Origin: Candidatus Methylopumilus planktonicus
GTDB taxonomy: Bacteria > Pseudomonadota > Gammaproteobacteria > Burkholderiales > Methylophilaceae
DNA length: 64,000 nt
Direction: 5' to 3'
Assembly: GCF_006364715.1 (NCBI RefSeq)
Contig: NZ_CP040984.1
Location: 620,001 to 684,000, forward strand
The notes below the pieces were generated by a model. It searched no databases, was not told the origin of the DNA, and saw nothing but the letters and a program-made list of their open reading frames with translations. Below, piece by piece: positions 1-8,908 of the stretch. The position numbers and the translations under genes were made by a program. Position 1 is the stretch's first letter. Each line of letters starts with the position of its first letter.

Positions 1-297
1 ATTCGTTATTATGGCGGCATTAATTTAGGCACAGGTGGCCTCACAAGAGCTTATGGTGGTACAGGAAAGCTTGCTTTAGCTCATTCCGTCATCGAGCCAT
101 ATGTAGAATATATTAAATTTAAATTAACTATAAATTACAATGATTTAGATAATTATACTCATGTAATTTATTCAATGAATGGAAGTATTTTAGATAAAGT
201 TTTTGATGAAAAAGTAAGTCTTTCGATAAGGCTTCCTGAAGGAGAATTCGGTAAATTAAAAGCGCGTTTTCCGATGACAGAAATACATGATTTTTAA
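1..297 (+). CDS. yigZ: YigZ/IMPACT family protein, C-terminal part (5' end outside window)
   Basis: The open frame runs from the first base to TAA at 295-297 and has no start in the window. It begins with RYYGGINLGTGGLTRAYG, the signature of the UPF0029/IMPACT N-terminal fold (YigZ, YvyE). A short C-terminal domain of about 60 residues follows, as in full-length bacterial YigZ. The cellular role of the family in bacteria is not settled; the eukaryotic relative IMPACT is a translational regulator. Identification rests on the RYYGG..LG.GGL motif. About the first half of the protein is missing because of the window edge, not because of a mutation. Confidence 0.85.
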   Translation: MRYYGGINLGTGGLTRAYGGTGKLALAHSVIEPYVEYIKFKLTINYNDLDNYTHVIYSMNGSILDKVFDEKVSLSIRLPEGEFGKLKARFPMTEIHDF

Positions 298-335
298 TAT
301 GGCTAATCATATAAAAACCTTAAAAAAACATCCGT

Positions 336-341
336 TATAAT
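336..341 (+). promoter_or_regulatory. -10 box of a probable leaderless rmuC promoter
   Basis: TATAAT lies exactly 6 nt before the ATG of rmuC (348), so the expected transcription start coincides with the A of the start codon. No convincing -35 hexamer or Shine-Dalgarno sequence is visible. The same geometry and the same flank (CCGTTATAAT) recur in front of dnaB. Confidence 0.5.
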
Positions 342-347
342 CGATGT

Positions 348-1529
348 ATGCTTAATTTAATTCTGATTCTTCTCGTTCTCTTGTGTGGTCTAGCTGCCTA
401 TTTGTTATGGCGCTTTCAAAACCAATCTCCTGAAGCGGGGACATTAAAGGCGCTTGAAGAAAAACATCGGGAAATGATTGTAGGTTTGAACGATAGTTTA
501 AATAAGTTGACCGATCGTCTTAACGTGACACTTTCAGAACAAGGAAAGATACAAGGAGAAATTATTCGTGACACCATGGATAACGCCACCAACCAATTGA
601 AAAATTTGCTTAATATGAGGTTACAAGATATTGATAGCAAGGTTAAAGAAAGTTTGGAAGAGGGCTTTAAAAAAACTAACGATACATTCGATCGCGTGAT
701 GAAACAACTCTCTACGATTGATGAGGCGCAAAAAAAGATCGATGGCCTCACCAGCAATATTGTGAGTTTTCAGGAGTTGCTTGGCGATAAAAAATCTAGA
801 GGGGCATTTGGTGAAGTGCAGCTTGAAGGTCTTGTTCGCAATGCGTTACCACCCGACGCATTTTCATTGCAACATACATTATCGAATGGCAATCGAGCGG
901 ATTGCGTTCTATTTTTACCTGAACCAACAGGCAGTGTTGCAATTGATTCTAAATTTCCATTGGAAAGCTATAGAAGAATGCTGGATACCAGCTTACCGCC
1001 AGATGAAATTAAAAATGCGCAAAAGCAGTTTAAGCTTGATATCAAAAAACATATTCATGATATAGCGAGTAAATATATTATTTCTAATGAGACGTCCGAT
1101 GGCGCGGTCATGTTTATTCCTGCTGAGGCCGTTTTTGCGGAGATCCATGCTTACCATTCTGATTTGATAGAGGAGGCAATGAGTCAAAGAGTATGGCTTG
1201 TGTCCCCTACAACACTTATGGCTGTGCTGAATACTGCAAGAGCTGTATTAAAGGATGTTGAAACGCGTAAACAAGTCCATATCATTAAAGCGGAGCTTGG
1301 AAGACTTGGGCAGGAATTTGAGCGATTTGATATGCGTATGAAAAAATTAGCTGACAACATCAGGCAGGCTCATGAGCACGCTCAAGATGTTCATGTCACA
1401 AGTCAAAAAATATCTAGACGCTTTTCTCAAATTGAACGCGTGGAATTGAAAGATGATCCGAATGCGCTATTAGAATTCGAAGAAGAAATGCTTGCAAAAC
1501 AAGAAGAGCAAAATAAAGATGAGAGTTAA
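348..1529 (+). CDS. rmuC: DNA recombination protein RmuC
   Basis: 393 aa, a normal RmuC length. Residues 1-20 form one hydrophobic N-terminal anchor, residues about 30-130 are charged and predicted coiled coil, and the RmuC nuclease-like domain follows. In that domain I see GDKKSRGAFGEVQLE near 147 and VAIDSKFPLE near 198, with the conserved D-S-K of the PD-(D/E)XK-like core. RmuC limits rearrangements at inverted repeats and is a putative membrane-tethered nuclease. The 3' end overlaps moaD by 11 bp, which suggests co-transcription even though the functions are unrelated. The ATG at 348 is preceded immediately by TATAAT. Confidence 0.93.
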   Translation: MLNLILILLVLLCGLAAYLLWRFQNQSPEAGTLKALEEKHREMIVGLNDSLNKLTDRLNVTLSEQGKIQGEIIRDTMDNATNQLKNLLNMRLQDIDSKVKESLEEGFKKTNDTFDRVMKQLSTIDEAQKKIDGLTSNIVSFQELLGDKKSRGAFGEVQLEGLVRNALPPDAFSLQHTLSNGNRADCVLFLPEPTGSVAIDSKFPLESYRRMLDTSLPPDEIKNAQKQFKLDIKKHIHDIASKYIISNETSDGAVMFIPAEAVFAEIHAYHSDLIEEAMSQRVWLVSPTTLMAVLNTARAVLKDVETRKQVHIIKAELGRLGQEFERFDMRMKKLADNIRQAHEHAQDVHVTSQKISRRFSQIERVELKDDPNALLEFEEEMLAKQEEQNKDES

Positions 1530-1776
1530 GTTATTTTATTTTGCAAAAGTGAGAGAAGCGCTTGGTGTTGATCGAGAAGAAATAGATCTCGTGAGCAGTA
1601 TTGAAACAGTCGCTGACTTAGTAGATTTTTTAAAAAGTAGGGGTAGTGTTTGGCATACTACCTTTAGTGAGGTTTCTTCAATCAGAATGGCAGTCAATCA
1701 GGAAATAGTAGAAGATGGTCACGCGATTAGAGCCAATGATGAAGTTGCCTTTTTCCCACCTATCACAGGTGGTTGA
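1519..1776 (+). CDS. moaD: Molybdopterin synthase sulfur-carrier subunit MoaD
   Basis: 85 aa from ATG 1519; an upstream in-frame start at 1492 would add nine poorly conserved residues. The ubiquitin-like fold begins MRVKLFYFAKVREALG and ends PPITGG. The terminal Gly-Gly is the site that is adenylated and then thiocarboxylated to supply sulfur for molybdopterin. The gene overlaps the rmuC end by 11 bp and is followed after 2 nt by moaE, so the two synthase subunits are made together. No other molybdenum-cofactor gene is in the window. A molybdoenzyme elsewhere in the genome is implied. Confidence 0.93.
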   Translation: MRVKLFYFAKVREALGVDREEIDLVSSIETVADLVDFLKSRGSVWHTTFSEVSSIRMAVNQEIVEDGHAIRANDEVAFFPPITGG

Positions 1777-1778
1777 TT

Positions 1779-2228
1779 ATGACAGTGCATATTCAAGAAG
1801 GCTTATTTGATTTATACACCATCGCCCAAAAACTAAAAAAACTACATAATAGTGGTGCTTCAGTTACCTTTGAAGGTTATGTGAGAGATTTTGACCTTGA
1901 GCAAGATAAGTTGGACGTGCTTGAATTGGAGCACTATCCTGGTATGACTGAAAAAGCATTATTAGATATTGAATTATTAGCATCTCAACGATGGAATTTA
2001 GATGATGTTTATATTGTGCATCGATATGGCAAATTGAAAGTAGGTGAGCCTATTGTTGGTATTATTGTATTTTCAAAACACCGAAAAGAGGCGTTTGAGG
2101 CCTGTCATTTTATTATCGATTTTCTAAAAACGGATGCCCCTTTTTGGAAAAAAGAGATTACCAACCAAAAATCATACTGGGTGGAGGCTAAAAAGTTAGA
2201 TGATGAAGAGAAGAATAAGTGGAATTAA
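1779..2228 (+). CDS. moaE: Molybdopterin synthase catalytic subunit MoaE
   Basis: 149 aa from ATG 1779; a TTG two codons upstream overlaps the moaD stop and is less likely. The protein has the MoaE pattern: GASVTFEGYVRDF near 25-40, a central LELEHYPGMTEKAL segment, VYIVHRYGKLKVGEPIV, and a C-terminal lysine-rich APFWKKE motif that holds the catalytic lysine. With MoaD it converts precursor Z (cyclic pyranopterin monophosphate) to molybdopterin. Length and motifs are ordinary. Confidence 0.93.
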   Translation: MTVHIQEGLFDLYTIAQKLKKLHNSGASVTFEGYVRDFDLEQDKLDVLELEHYPGMTEKALLDIELLASQRWNLDDVYIVHRYGKLKVGEPIVGIIVFSKHRKEAFEACHFIIDFLKTDAPFWKKEITNQKSYWVEAKKLDDEEKNKWN

Positions 2229-2293
2229 ATTTTATAATTAATACAGCTACTTATGCATAAAATTTAAAGTTAAATATTAAAAAATAAAAGCCT

Positions 2294-2317
2294 ATGAAAG
2301 TGATGTTATTCCTATGA
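2294..2317 (+). promoter_or_regulatory. Possible 7-codon upstream ORF overlapping the galU start
   Basis: The short direct repeat CCTATGAAAG occurs at 2291 and again at 2311. The first copy opens a reading frame of seven codons whose TGA (2315-2317) overlaps the galU ATG (2314) as ATGA. This could couple galU translation to a leader peptide, or it could be chance. No Shine-Dalgarno sequence is evident before either ATG. Confidence 0.25.
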
Positions 2318-3180
2318 AAGCGATTAAAAAAGCTGTATTCCCAGTAGCAGGTCTCGGTACGCGCTTTTTACCTGCAACAAAGGCTAACCCAAAAGAGATG
2401 CTTCCTATTGTGGATAAACCTTTAATTCAATATGCAGTCGAAGAGGCAATTCAATCAGGCATTACTGAGCTTATTTTTGTGACTGGTCGCAACAAAAGAT
2501 CTATTGAAGATCATTTTGATAAGAATGTTGAGCTTGAAGCTAGCCTTATTGCATCCAATAAAAACCTTTTATTGGAGTCTATTCGATCCATTATTCCTTC
2601 TCATGTGAAATGTATCTATACCAGGCAATCAGAACCTTTAGGTTTAGGTCATGCCGTTCTTCAAGCAAAAACAATTATTAATGATGAGCCATTCGCTGTT
2701 TTATTGGCTGACGATTTAACTGATGCTCATACGCCAGTTTTAAAACAATTAATCTTGCAGCATCAAAAAGAACAATCATCAGTCATTGCCATTGAAGACA
2801 TCCCGAAAGAAAAAACGGTGCAATATGGCATCGTCGATGTTGGAGACTCTAAAAATAATTTATTTAAAATTAATTCAATTGTAGAAAAACCTCAGCCAAT
2901 AGATGCCCCATCCACTTTAGGCGTCATTGGTCGCTATGTATTTAATCCGGAAATTTTTGATTGTTTAGAAAAAATTAAACCTGGGAAGGGTGGAGAGATC
3001 CAGCTCACTGACGCTATACAAATGTTGCTTGGTCAGCAAGCTATCTTCGCATATTTATTTGAAGGTAAGCGTTATGATTGCGGTGACAAATTGGGTTTCA
3101 TAAAAGCCAATATTGAATTTTCAAAAAAACATCCAGAAATCGGAAAAGAATTCACAGAATTTCTAAAATCAGCATCATGA
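2314..3180 (+). CDS. galU: UTP--glucose-1-phosphate uridylyltransferase
   Basis: 288 aa. The N-terminal nucleotidyltransferase signature FPVAGLGTRFLPATKANPKEM (residues 8-27) is typical of GalU, as are LLADDLTD (near 131) and IVEKP (near 190). The C-terminal GEIQLTDAI segment is also family-typical. The enzyme makes UDP-glucose for LPS core and other surface sugars, which fits the glycosyltransferases elsewhere in the window. The 85-nt upstream spacer is AT-rich and carries the short repeated CCTATGAAAG. A purine phosphoribosyltransferase gene follows 16 nt later. Confidence 0.95.
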   Translation: MKAIKKAVFPVAGLGTRFLPATKANPKEMLPIVDKPLIQYAVEEAIQSGITELIFVTGRNKRSIEDHFDKNVELEASLIASNKNLLLESIRSIIPSHVKCIYTRQSEPLGLGHAVLQAKTIINDEPFAVLLADDLTDAHTPVLKQLILQHQKEQSSVIAIEDIPKEKTVQYGIVDVGDSKNNLFKINSIVEKPQPIDAPSTLGVIGRYVFNPEIFDCLEKIKPGKGGEIQLTDAIQMLLGQQAIFAYLFEGKRYDCGDKLGFIKANIEFSKKHPEIGKEFTEFLKSAS

Positions 3181-3196
3181 TGCAGTTTATTCGTTG

Positions 3197-3730
3197 ATGG
3201 ATACCATTCAAGCATTAATTCGTAAATCTTCTGTCATCTATTCAGAAATTGAAATAAAAACAGTAATTCAGAATATTGCAGATCAAGCCAATCAAACAAT
3301 TAAAACTGATGATCTTTATGTTTTATGTGTAATGAATGGCGCATTAATTTTTGCAGGACAACTTTTACCTCGGCTAGAAAAGAATGTTCAATATAGCTAC
3401 ATTCATGCAACGCGTTATGCAGCCTCTTTGACTGGCGGTCCAATTCATTGGCTTGTAAAGCCGCCAATAGATATTGAAGGGAAGACGGTTTTGATTCTTG
3501 ACGATATCTTGGATCAAGGCATTACACTTAGAGAAATTGTTGCTACATGCGAAGCAATGAAAGCTAAGGCTGTCTATACCGCTGTGTTATTTGATAAAGA
3601 GATAGCAAAAGAAAAATCTTACTCTCCAAATTTTATAGGCCTTAAAGTGCCTAATCGTTTTGTATTCGGATACGGCTTAGATTGCAAGGGTTTGGGTCGA
3701 AATCTTCCACATTTGTATGCTTTGGATTAA
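3197..3730 (+). CDS. Hypoxanthine-guanine phosphoribosyltransferase
   Basis: 177 aa from ATG 3197; a TTG immediately upstream at 3194 is an alternative. It has the type I PRTase PRPP-binding loop VLILDDILDQGIT near residues 100-112, a VMNGALIFAGQL loop near 47-58, and a C-terminal FVFGYGLDCKG segment typical of hypoxanthine PRTases. The expected reaction is salvage of hypoxanthine or guanine with PRPP. Betaproteobacterial homologues are usually annotated as hypoxanthine-guanine PRTase. The exact base preference cannot be read from the sequence. Confidence 0.85.
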   Translation: MDTIQALIRKSSVIYSEIEIKTVIQNIADQANQTIKTDDLYVLCVMNGALIFAGQLLPRLEKNVQYSYIHATRYAASLTGGPIHWLVKPPIDIEGKTVLILDDILDQGITLREIVATCEAMKAKAVYTAVLFDKEIAKEKSYSPNFIGLKVPNRFVFGYGLDCKGLGRNLPHLYALD

Positions 3731-3774
3731 AAGCATCTTATGTTTTCTTAATTTAATGTCACAATGACACACAT

Positions 3775-6093
3775 ATGAGTAAAAAAAATAAATCTATAAG
3801 ACAAGATGATCCTCAAAAAGAACGTGAGGCTATGTTTTATGAAAAACCTCTCCCTAGTCGAGAATTAATATTAAAGATCATGGCTGATCAGGGCGTTCCT
3901 CTTTCAATTTCAAAGCTGAATGAATTACTTGAAATTGCTGATGACGAATCCGAAGCATTTAATAAGCGTATTAGAGCCATGGAAAGACAAGGCCAGATTA
4001 TGCGAAATCGAAAAGACGATTTTTGTATTTCTGAAAAGTTAAATCTTATTCCAGGACGCATACAAGGCCATGCAGATGGATTTGGCTTCCTTATTCCAGA
4101 CCAAGGAGGCGATGATATTTTCTTGTCTTCTAGAGAAATGATGCAAGTCCTTCATAACGATCGCGTGATGGTTCAAACCATAGGACAAGATAGAAAAGGT
4201 CGTCCTGAAGGTAAAGTGATTGAGATTCTTGAAAGAAAGAATGAAACTTTAGTGGGGAGGGTGGTTCAAGGGCAGGGCGTTACGATCGTTGCAGCTGAAG
4301 ATAAGAGAATTAATCAAGACTTTCTCATTCCTTATCATCTTGATATGGGAGCCAAACCTGGGCAAATTGTTGTCATTGAAATTACTGCTCAACCTTCATT
4401 CAAATCTAGGCCTATGGGCAAGGTAGTTCAAATTCTTGGTAATTATGCAGATAGCGGTATGGAAATTGAGATTGCCTTAAGAAAACATCAACTTCCTTAC
4501 AATTTTTCAGAAGAGACAGTTCGCATTGCGGAATCTTTTTCTAAAAAAGTATTAGAAAAAGATTTTAAGGGAAGAATCGATTTGCGTGATTTACCTCTTA
4601 TTACTATTGATGGAGAAACTGCAAGAGATTTTGATGATGCAGTCTATGCGGAAAGTATCAATAAAAATTGGCGTTTAATTGTTGCTATTGCTGATGTAAG
4701 TTTTTATGTGCAACCCGATAATACTTTAGACAAAGAAGCTTTTGATAGAGGCAATTCAGTTTATTTTCCAAGAAGAGTCATTCCAATGTTGCCTGAAGCT
4801 TTATCAAATGGCCTATGCTCACTTAATCCGCATGTCGATCGATTATGTATGGTTTGTGACATGATCATTGATGACCATGGAAAAGTTATTTCTTATAAAT
4901 TTTATCCGTCGGTTATGGAGTCAAAAGCTCGTATGACTTATACGGATGTAAGTACATTACTGAAAGAGACATCACCTGAGCTGACAGAAAAATATAAATC
5001 TATTATTCCACACATTAAAAATCTTGAGTCGGTGTATAGAATACTTACCAAGCAAAGGCATATAAGAGGTGCCATTGAATTTGACTCCTCTGAAACCATT
5101 ATGATTTTTAATGATCAAGGAAAAATTGATCGTATTGAGCCTGTGATTCGAAATGAAGCACATCGTCTTATTGAGGAGTGCATGTTAGCTGCAAATGTAT
5201 GTGCAGCTAATTTCTTAATTGAACATGAACATCCAGCGCTTTATAGAACTCACGAAGGCCCAACCGAAGAGCGCTTAGAAAATTTACAAATATTTTTGGC
5301 TGAATTTGGATTTATGTTAACTGGTGGTAGTAAGCCATCAATTAAAGATTATGCTGCGTTAATTGAAAAAATTAAAGGCCGGCCAGACGAACATTTATTA
5401 CAAACAGTTTTATTAAGGTCGATGCAACAGGCTGTATATAGCCCAGATAATAATGGCCACTTTGGTTTAGCTTATGAAGCCTATGCACATTTTACTTCTC
5501 CGATACGTCGATATCCTGACCTTTTAATTCATCGTGCCATTAAAGCTACTTTACAAAAAAAGACAATGCCTGCTTCAAATTGGCATGCTTTTGGCCAACA
5601 TTGTTCAATGACAGAAAGAAGAGCTGATGATGCTACGCGTGATGTTTCATCATGGCTTAAGTGTTATTACATGCAAGATAAAATTGGAGAGATATACGAA
5701 GGCACTGTTGCAGGTGTAACAAGTTTTGGTTTATTTGTGTCGATTGATGGCATTTATATTGAAGGTTTGTTGCATGTCACAGAATTAGGTAACGATTATT
5801 TTACTTATGACAAAGCAAGGCATGCCATGGTCGGAGAAAGATCTCATGTCGTTTATCGGTTGGGAGATCGATTAAAAGTAAAATTAGTTCGCGTCGATTT
5901 GGAACTTAGCAAAATTGACTTTAGCCTTGAAAGTCATCAAGAAGTTCAAAAGTCCCCATTAAAAGATAGAAAACCAAAAAATTTCTTTAAAGAGAAAGCC
6001 GCGCATAAAAAGAAAGTTCATTCTGCCAAGCATAAAAGTGGGTCAAAGTTATCTGGACAACCGAGAAGTAAAAAGAAGACAAGAGCAAAATAA
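3775..6093 (+). CDS. rnr: Ribonuclease R
   Basis: 772 aa, close to the usual size. Domain order: an N-terminal winged-helix segment (about 20-80), cold-shock domains (about 85-240), the RNB catalytic domain (about 260-590) with the metal-binding GETARDFDDAV near 280, an S1 domain (about 635-720), and a strongly basic Lys/Arg-rich tail. It is a processive 3'-5' exoribonuclease that degrades structured RNA and acts in rRNA quality control. rlmB begins 1 nt after the stop, a common rnr-rlmB pairing. No clear Shine-Dalgarno sequence precedes the ATG. Confidence 0.97.
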   Translation: MSKKNKSIRQDDPQKEREAMFYEKPLPSRELILKIMADQGVPLSISKLNELLEIADDESEAFNKRIRAMERQGQIMRNRKDDFCISEKLNLIPGRIQGHADGFGFLIPDQGGDDIFLSSREMMQVLHNDRVMVQTIGQDRKGRPEGKVIEILERKNETLVGRVVQGQGVTIVAAEDKRINQDFLIPYHLDMGAKPGQIVVIEITAQPSFKSRPMGKVVQILGNYADSGMEIEIALRKHQLPYNFSEETVRIAESFSKKVLEKDFKGRIDLRDLPLITIDGETARDFDDAVYAESINKNWRLIVAIADVSFYVQPDNTLDKEAFDRGNSVYFPRRVIPMLPEALSNGLCSLNPHVDRLCMVCDMIIDDHGKVISYKFYPSVMESKARMTYTDVSTLLKETSPELTEKYKSIIPHIKNLESVYRILTKQRHIRGAIEFDSSETIMIFNDQGKIDRIEPVIRNEAHRLIEECMLAANVCAANFLIEHEHPALYRTHEGPTEERLENLQIFLAEFGFMLTGGSKPSIKDYAALIEKIKGRPDEHLLQTVLLRSMQQAVYSPDNNGHFGLAYEAYAHFTSPIRRYPDLLIHRAIKATLQKKTMPASNWHAFGQHCSMTERRADDATRDVSSWLKCYYMQDKIGEIYEGTVAGVTSFGLFVSIDGIYIEGLLHVTELGNDYFTYDKARHAMVGERSHVVYRLGDRLKVKLVRVDLELSKIDFSLESHQEVQKSPLKDRKPKNFFKEKAAHKKKVHSAKHKSGSKLSGQPRSKKKTRAK

Positions 6094-6094
6094 T

Positions 6095-6841
6095 ATGTCT
6101 CAAAGTCAGATTATTTTTGGTTTTCATCCTATTATCAGTCACTTAAGGCAGTCTTCAAGAAGCATACAAGAGATTTATTTGGACAGTGATCGTAATGATC
6201 CAAGAGCTAAAGAAATTGTTGAGTTGGCTAAAGAAAATAATATTCGAATACTTATGGTTGATCGTGCAAGATTAGATGGCATTGCTTCGCAAGCAAAACA
6301 TCAGGGTGTAGTAGCTAAAATTATCCCTTTAGTAATTCCTTATAAGACGGTTGAGGATATTCTAGAGGGCGATCTTAAAGAACCCGCATTTTTCCTAATA
6401 CTAGATGGCGTAGAAGACCCTCATAATTTAGGCGCATGTTTGCGTGTTGCAGATGGTATGGGCGTGCATGCTGTTATAGCCCCGAAAGATCGAGCAGTGG
6501 GATTAAATGCGACTGTGAGAAAGGTCGCTTCAGGCGCAGCTGAATCACTACCCTTCATTGTGGTAACCAATCTAGCGAGAACCATACGTCAACTCAAAGA
6601 GCAAGGTGTGCTTGTGGTAGGAACAGCGGAAGATGGCGCTGAATCACTTTATCAATCAACTTTAAGCGGCCCCATTGCTGTCGTTTTAGGCTCAGAAGGA
6701 AGTGGCTTAAGGAGACTCACTCGCGATGTGTGTGACTTATTAATTAAAATACCTATGCTAGGCGCTGTGGAAAGTCTAAATGTGAGTGTTGCAAGCGGGA
6801 TTGTATTGTCAGAAATTAGACGACAACGTTTTAAATCTTAA
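6095..6841 (+). CDS. rlmB: 23S rRNA (guanosine-2251-2'-O)-methyltransferase RlmB
   Basis: 248 aa from ATG 6095; a longer in-frame start at 6038 would lie inside rnr. It is a SpoU/TrmH-family knotted methyltransferase with an N-terminal substrate-binding domain. The three SPOUT motifs are visible: LDGVEDPHNLGACLRVAD, KVASGAAESLPF and VLGSEGSGLRRL, the last followed by ESLNVSVASGI. It methylates G2251 in the 23S P loop. It is coupled to rnr, and its 3' end overlaps the convergent mqo gene by 11 bp. Confidence 0.95.
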   Translation: MSQSQIIFGFHPIISHLRQSSRSIQEIYLDSDRNDPRAKEIVELAKENNIRILMVDRARLDGIASQAKHQGVVAKIIPLVIPYKTVEDILEGDLKEPAFFLILDGVEDPHNLGACLRVADGMGVHAVIAPKDRAVGLNATVRKVASGAAESLPFIVVTNLARTIRQLKEQGVLVVGTAEDGAESLYQSTLSGPIAVVLGSEGSGLRRLTRDVCDLLIKIPMLGAVESLNVSVASGIVLSEIRRQRFKS

Positions 6842-8303
6842 ATCCAAGTGTTTTATAAGTAGATCGTCGAGTTTTATTGAACAAAGATGGCTGCTTACTT
6901 AAATCTTGATTGTATGATGGCACCATCTTTTCAATTTTATTCTTCCAAACTTTAGAGTTTATACTTCCCTTAAAGCTTTTTTCAATCACATTTAACATTG
7001 AATAAACAGATGTTGAGGCTCCCGGAGAGGCGCCTAAAAGGGCGGCTAGAGATGAGTCGTCTGACCAAACTACCTCTGTTCCAAATTCTAATTTACCGCC
7101 AATTTTTTTATAAGGCTTGATGATCTGAACTCTCTTTCCAGCTGATGCAAGCTTCCAATCTTTTTCGTTAGCTAAAGGATAAAACTCTTTCAATGCATTC
7201 ATTTTATCTTTGTATGAACTAGCAGACTCCTTAATTAGATAAATTAGAAGATTTAGATTGCAAATAAATACATGTAACATTGGCAAAATATTGTGGATAC
7301 GAATTGATTTCAATAAATCCAAATACGAGCCCGTTTTCAAAAATTTAAATGTGAAGCTTGCGAATGGACCAAACATAAGCTGTCTTTTACCATTAATAAT
7401 CCTTAAGTCTAAATGAGGCGCTGACATTGGAGGTGCTTTAGGGCCTGCTAAGCCATAAACCTTAGAAAAGTGTTTTTTTGTAATAGATGATTTCTTGCAT
7501 ATCAACCATTCACCATTGATGGGAAAGCATGCATAGCCGATTTGATTTTTAATATTACTTTTTTGAAGAAGTTGGATTGATGACCCACCAGCACCGATAA
7601 AAATAAAATTGGCATTAATCAAAATTGTTGCTTTGTTTTTTGAGTTATAGATTTTTATATCCCAGGTTTTATCATTTTTTTGAGACATGGCTTTAACTTC
7701 ATGATGAGTATGAAGAGAAAAATTTTTACTTGTTGACAAAATCTTTAGCATTTGCACGCTAAGCGATTCAAAGTCAATATCACTTCCGAGATCAACCCTT
7801 GTCATTGCAATATTATCTTTAAAGTCTTCGGCTACGAGGGGAGCCCACTGTTTAATGGTTTCTCTTCTTCTAGAGAATTGCATCTCCTTGAACGGAAGAG
7901 TTTTAGTTAAAGCTTCATATCTTTTCTTTAAAAAAGATATATTCTTATCACCTTTGACAAAGCTTATGTGGGGGACTTGGGTAATAAATGATTTTGGCTT
8001 AAAGCTCTTATACTTTCTTGCTAAAAAACTCCAAAATTGAAGTGAAACTTCAAATTCCCCATTAATTTTTCGTGCTTTATCTATATTAACTTCATTATGA
8101 TTGTCAAAATTAGTATAGTTTAACTCGCAAAAGCCAGCATGCCCTGTTCCAGCATTATTAATCGATTGTGTACTCTCTAGAGCACAAGAAGAAAGTTTTT
8201 CATAGATTGTGACGTTGATACTTGAGTCAATTTCTTGCAGTAACTTGGCAAGAGTTATGCTCATAATTCCACCACCAATAAGAATGCAATCAGTTTTTTT
8301 CAT
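6831..8303 (-). CDS. mqo: Malate:quinone oxidoreductase (malate dehydrogenase, quinone)
   Basis: 490 aa. The FAD-binding N-terminus reads DCILIGGGIMS (residues 5-15), followed by SINNAGTGHAGFCELNYT near 50-67, both hallmarks of Mqo. Also seen are GGSSIQLLQKS near 240, the GYACFPINGEW motif and a C-terminal GASPGAS segment near 425. Mqo is a peripheral membrane flavoprotein that oxidises malate to oxaloacetate and passes electrons to quinone. It stands alone here, convergent with rlmB, with a 605-nt gap upstream. It may be the only malate-oxidising enzyme or may coexist with Mdh; the window does not tell. Confidence 0.93.
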   Translation of the reverse strand: MKKTDCILIGGGIMSITLAKLLQEIDSSINVTIYEKLSSCALESTQSINNAGTGHAGFCELNYTNFDNHNEVNIDKARKINGEFEVSLQFWSFLARKYKSFKPKSFITQVPHISFVKGDKNISFLKKRYEALTKTLPFKEMQFSRRRETIKQWAPLVAEDFKDNIAMTRVDLGSDIDFESLSVQMLKILSTSKNFSLHTHHEVKAMSQKNDKTWDIKIYNSKNKATILINANFIFIGAGGSSIQLLQKSNIKNQIGYACFPINGEWLICKKSSITKKHFSKVYGLAGPKAPPMSAPHLDLRIINGKRQLMFGPFASFTFKFLKTGSYLDLLKSIRIHNILPMLHVFICNLNLLIYLIKESASSYKDKMNALKEFYPLANEKDWKLASAGKRVQIIKPYKKIGGKLEFGTEVVWSDDSSLAALLGASPGASTSVYSMLNVIEKSFKGSINSKVWKNKIEKMVPSYNQDLSKQPSLFNKTRRSTYKTLGFKI

Positions 8304-8908
8304 AAATACTCAAGAATAATGGCAATTTTTAAAAATTCGGAAGGATACCAAACATTATACAAAAATCTAAGCCAAATAGGGTCAGCAATATTTTATGAGA
8401 TTTTTTAGGTAAAGATGTATTATTTGTAATGTAAGATTAACCTAAAGAGGTTGAAAACCTATAAAGCTTATAATGAAAATTAGGTAAATTCCTATAAGAT
8501 TTTTGTTCGACAACTGGGTCGATATAATACAAATATTTTAATTAGATGCTTAAAAAAAGAAATCGAGATAGGCTTATCTCTCCACAATTTCGAGCCTGCT
8601 AATAAATGCCACCTAATAAAGTTTATAGAACTAAAATCCAATTTTGCACCTTTTTGTTACATGCAATGTTGATTTTCTGATTAGTATATATAAACTGTAA
8701 CGTAAAACTTATATTCTCTAATTCTTGTGGTTAGAAAACCAAAATTTTATAACTGCAGCTATGCTAAAAAAACGTAAATTAAAATATGTTTAAAAGATAT
8801 AAAGACAATAAAGAAGATTTGGCGAGCTTAGATCTTACCTGAATGATTGAATTACTATTTACCTATTTAAAAATTAAAAAATGAAGGGCTTAAATTTACG
8901 TAATTATT
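8304..8908. other. Long AT-rich intergenic region between divergent mqo and GT2
   Basis: 605 nt without a credible gene, far longer than neighbouring spacers. It holds AACCT-AAAG-AGGTT-GAA-AACCT at 8439-8460, which can form two mutually exclusive short hairpins; a small hairpin TCGAC-N6-GTCGA at about 8507-8522; and a TATAAT box at 8523-8528 on the plus strand. These could belong to a promoter/leader for the glycosyltransferase operon or to a small RNA. I recognise no known RNA family. Confidence 0.4.

Noticed and set aside
781..1065. 94-aa plus-strand frame inside rmuC
   Set aside because: Alternative frame within the conserved RmuC domain, no family features, no start signal.
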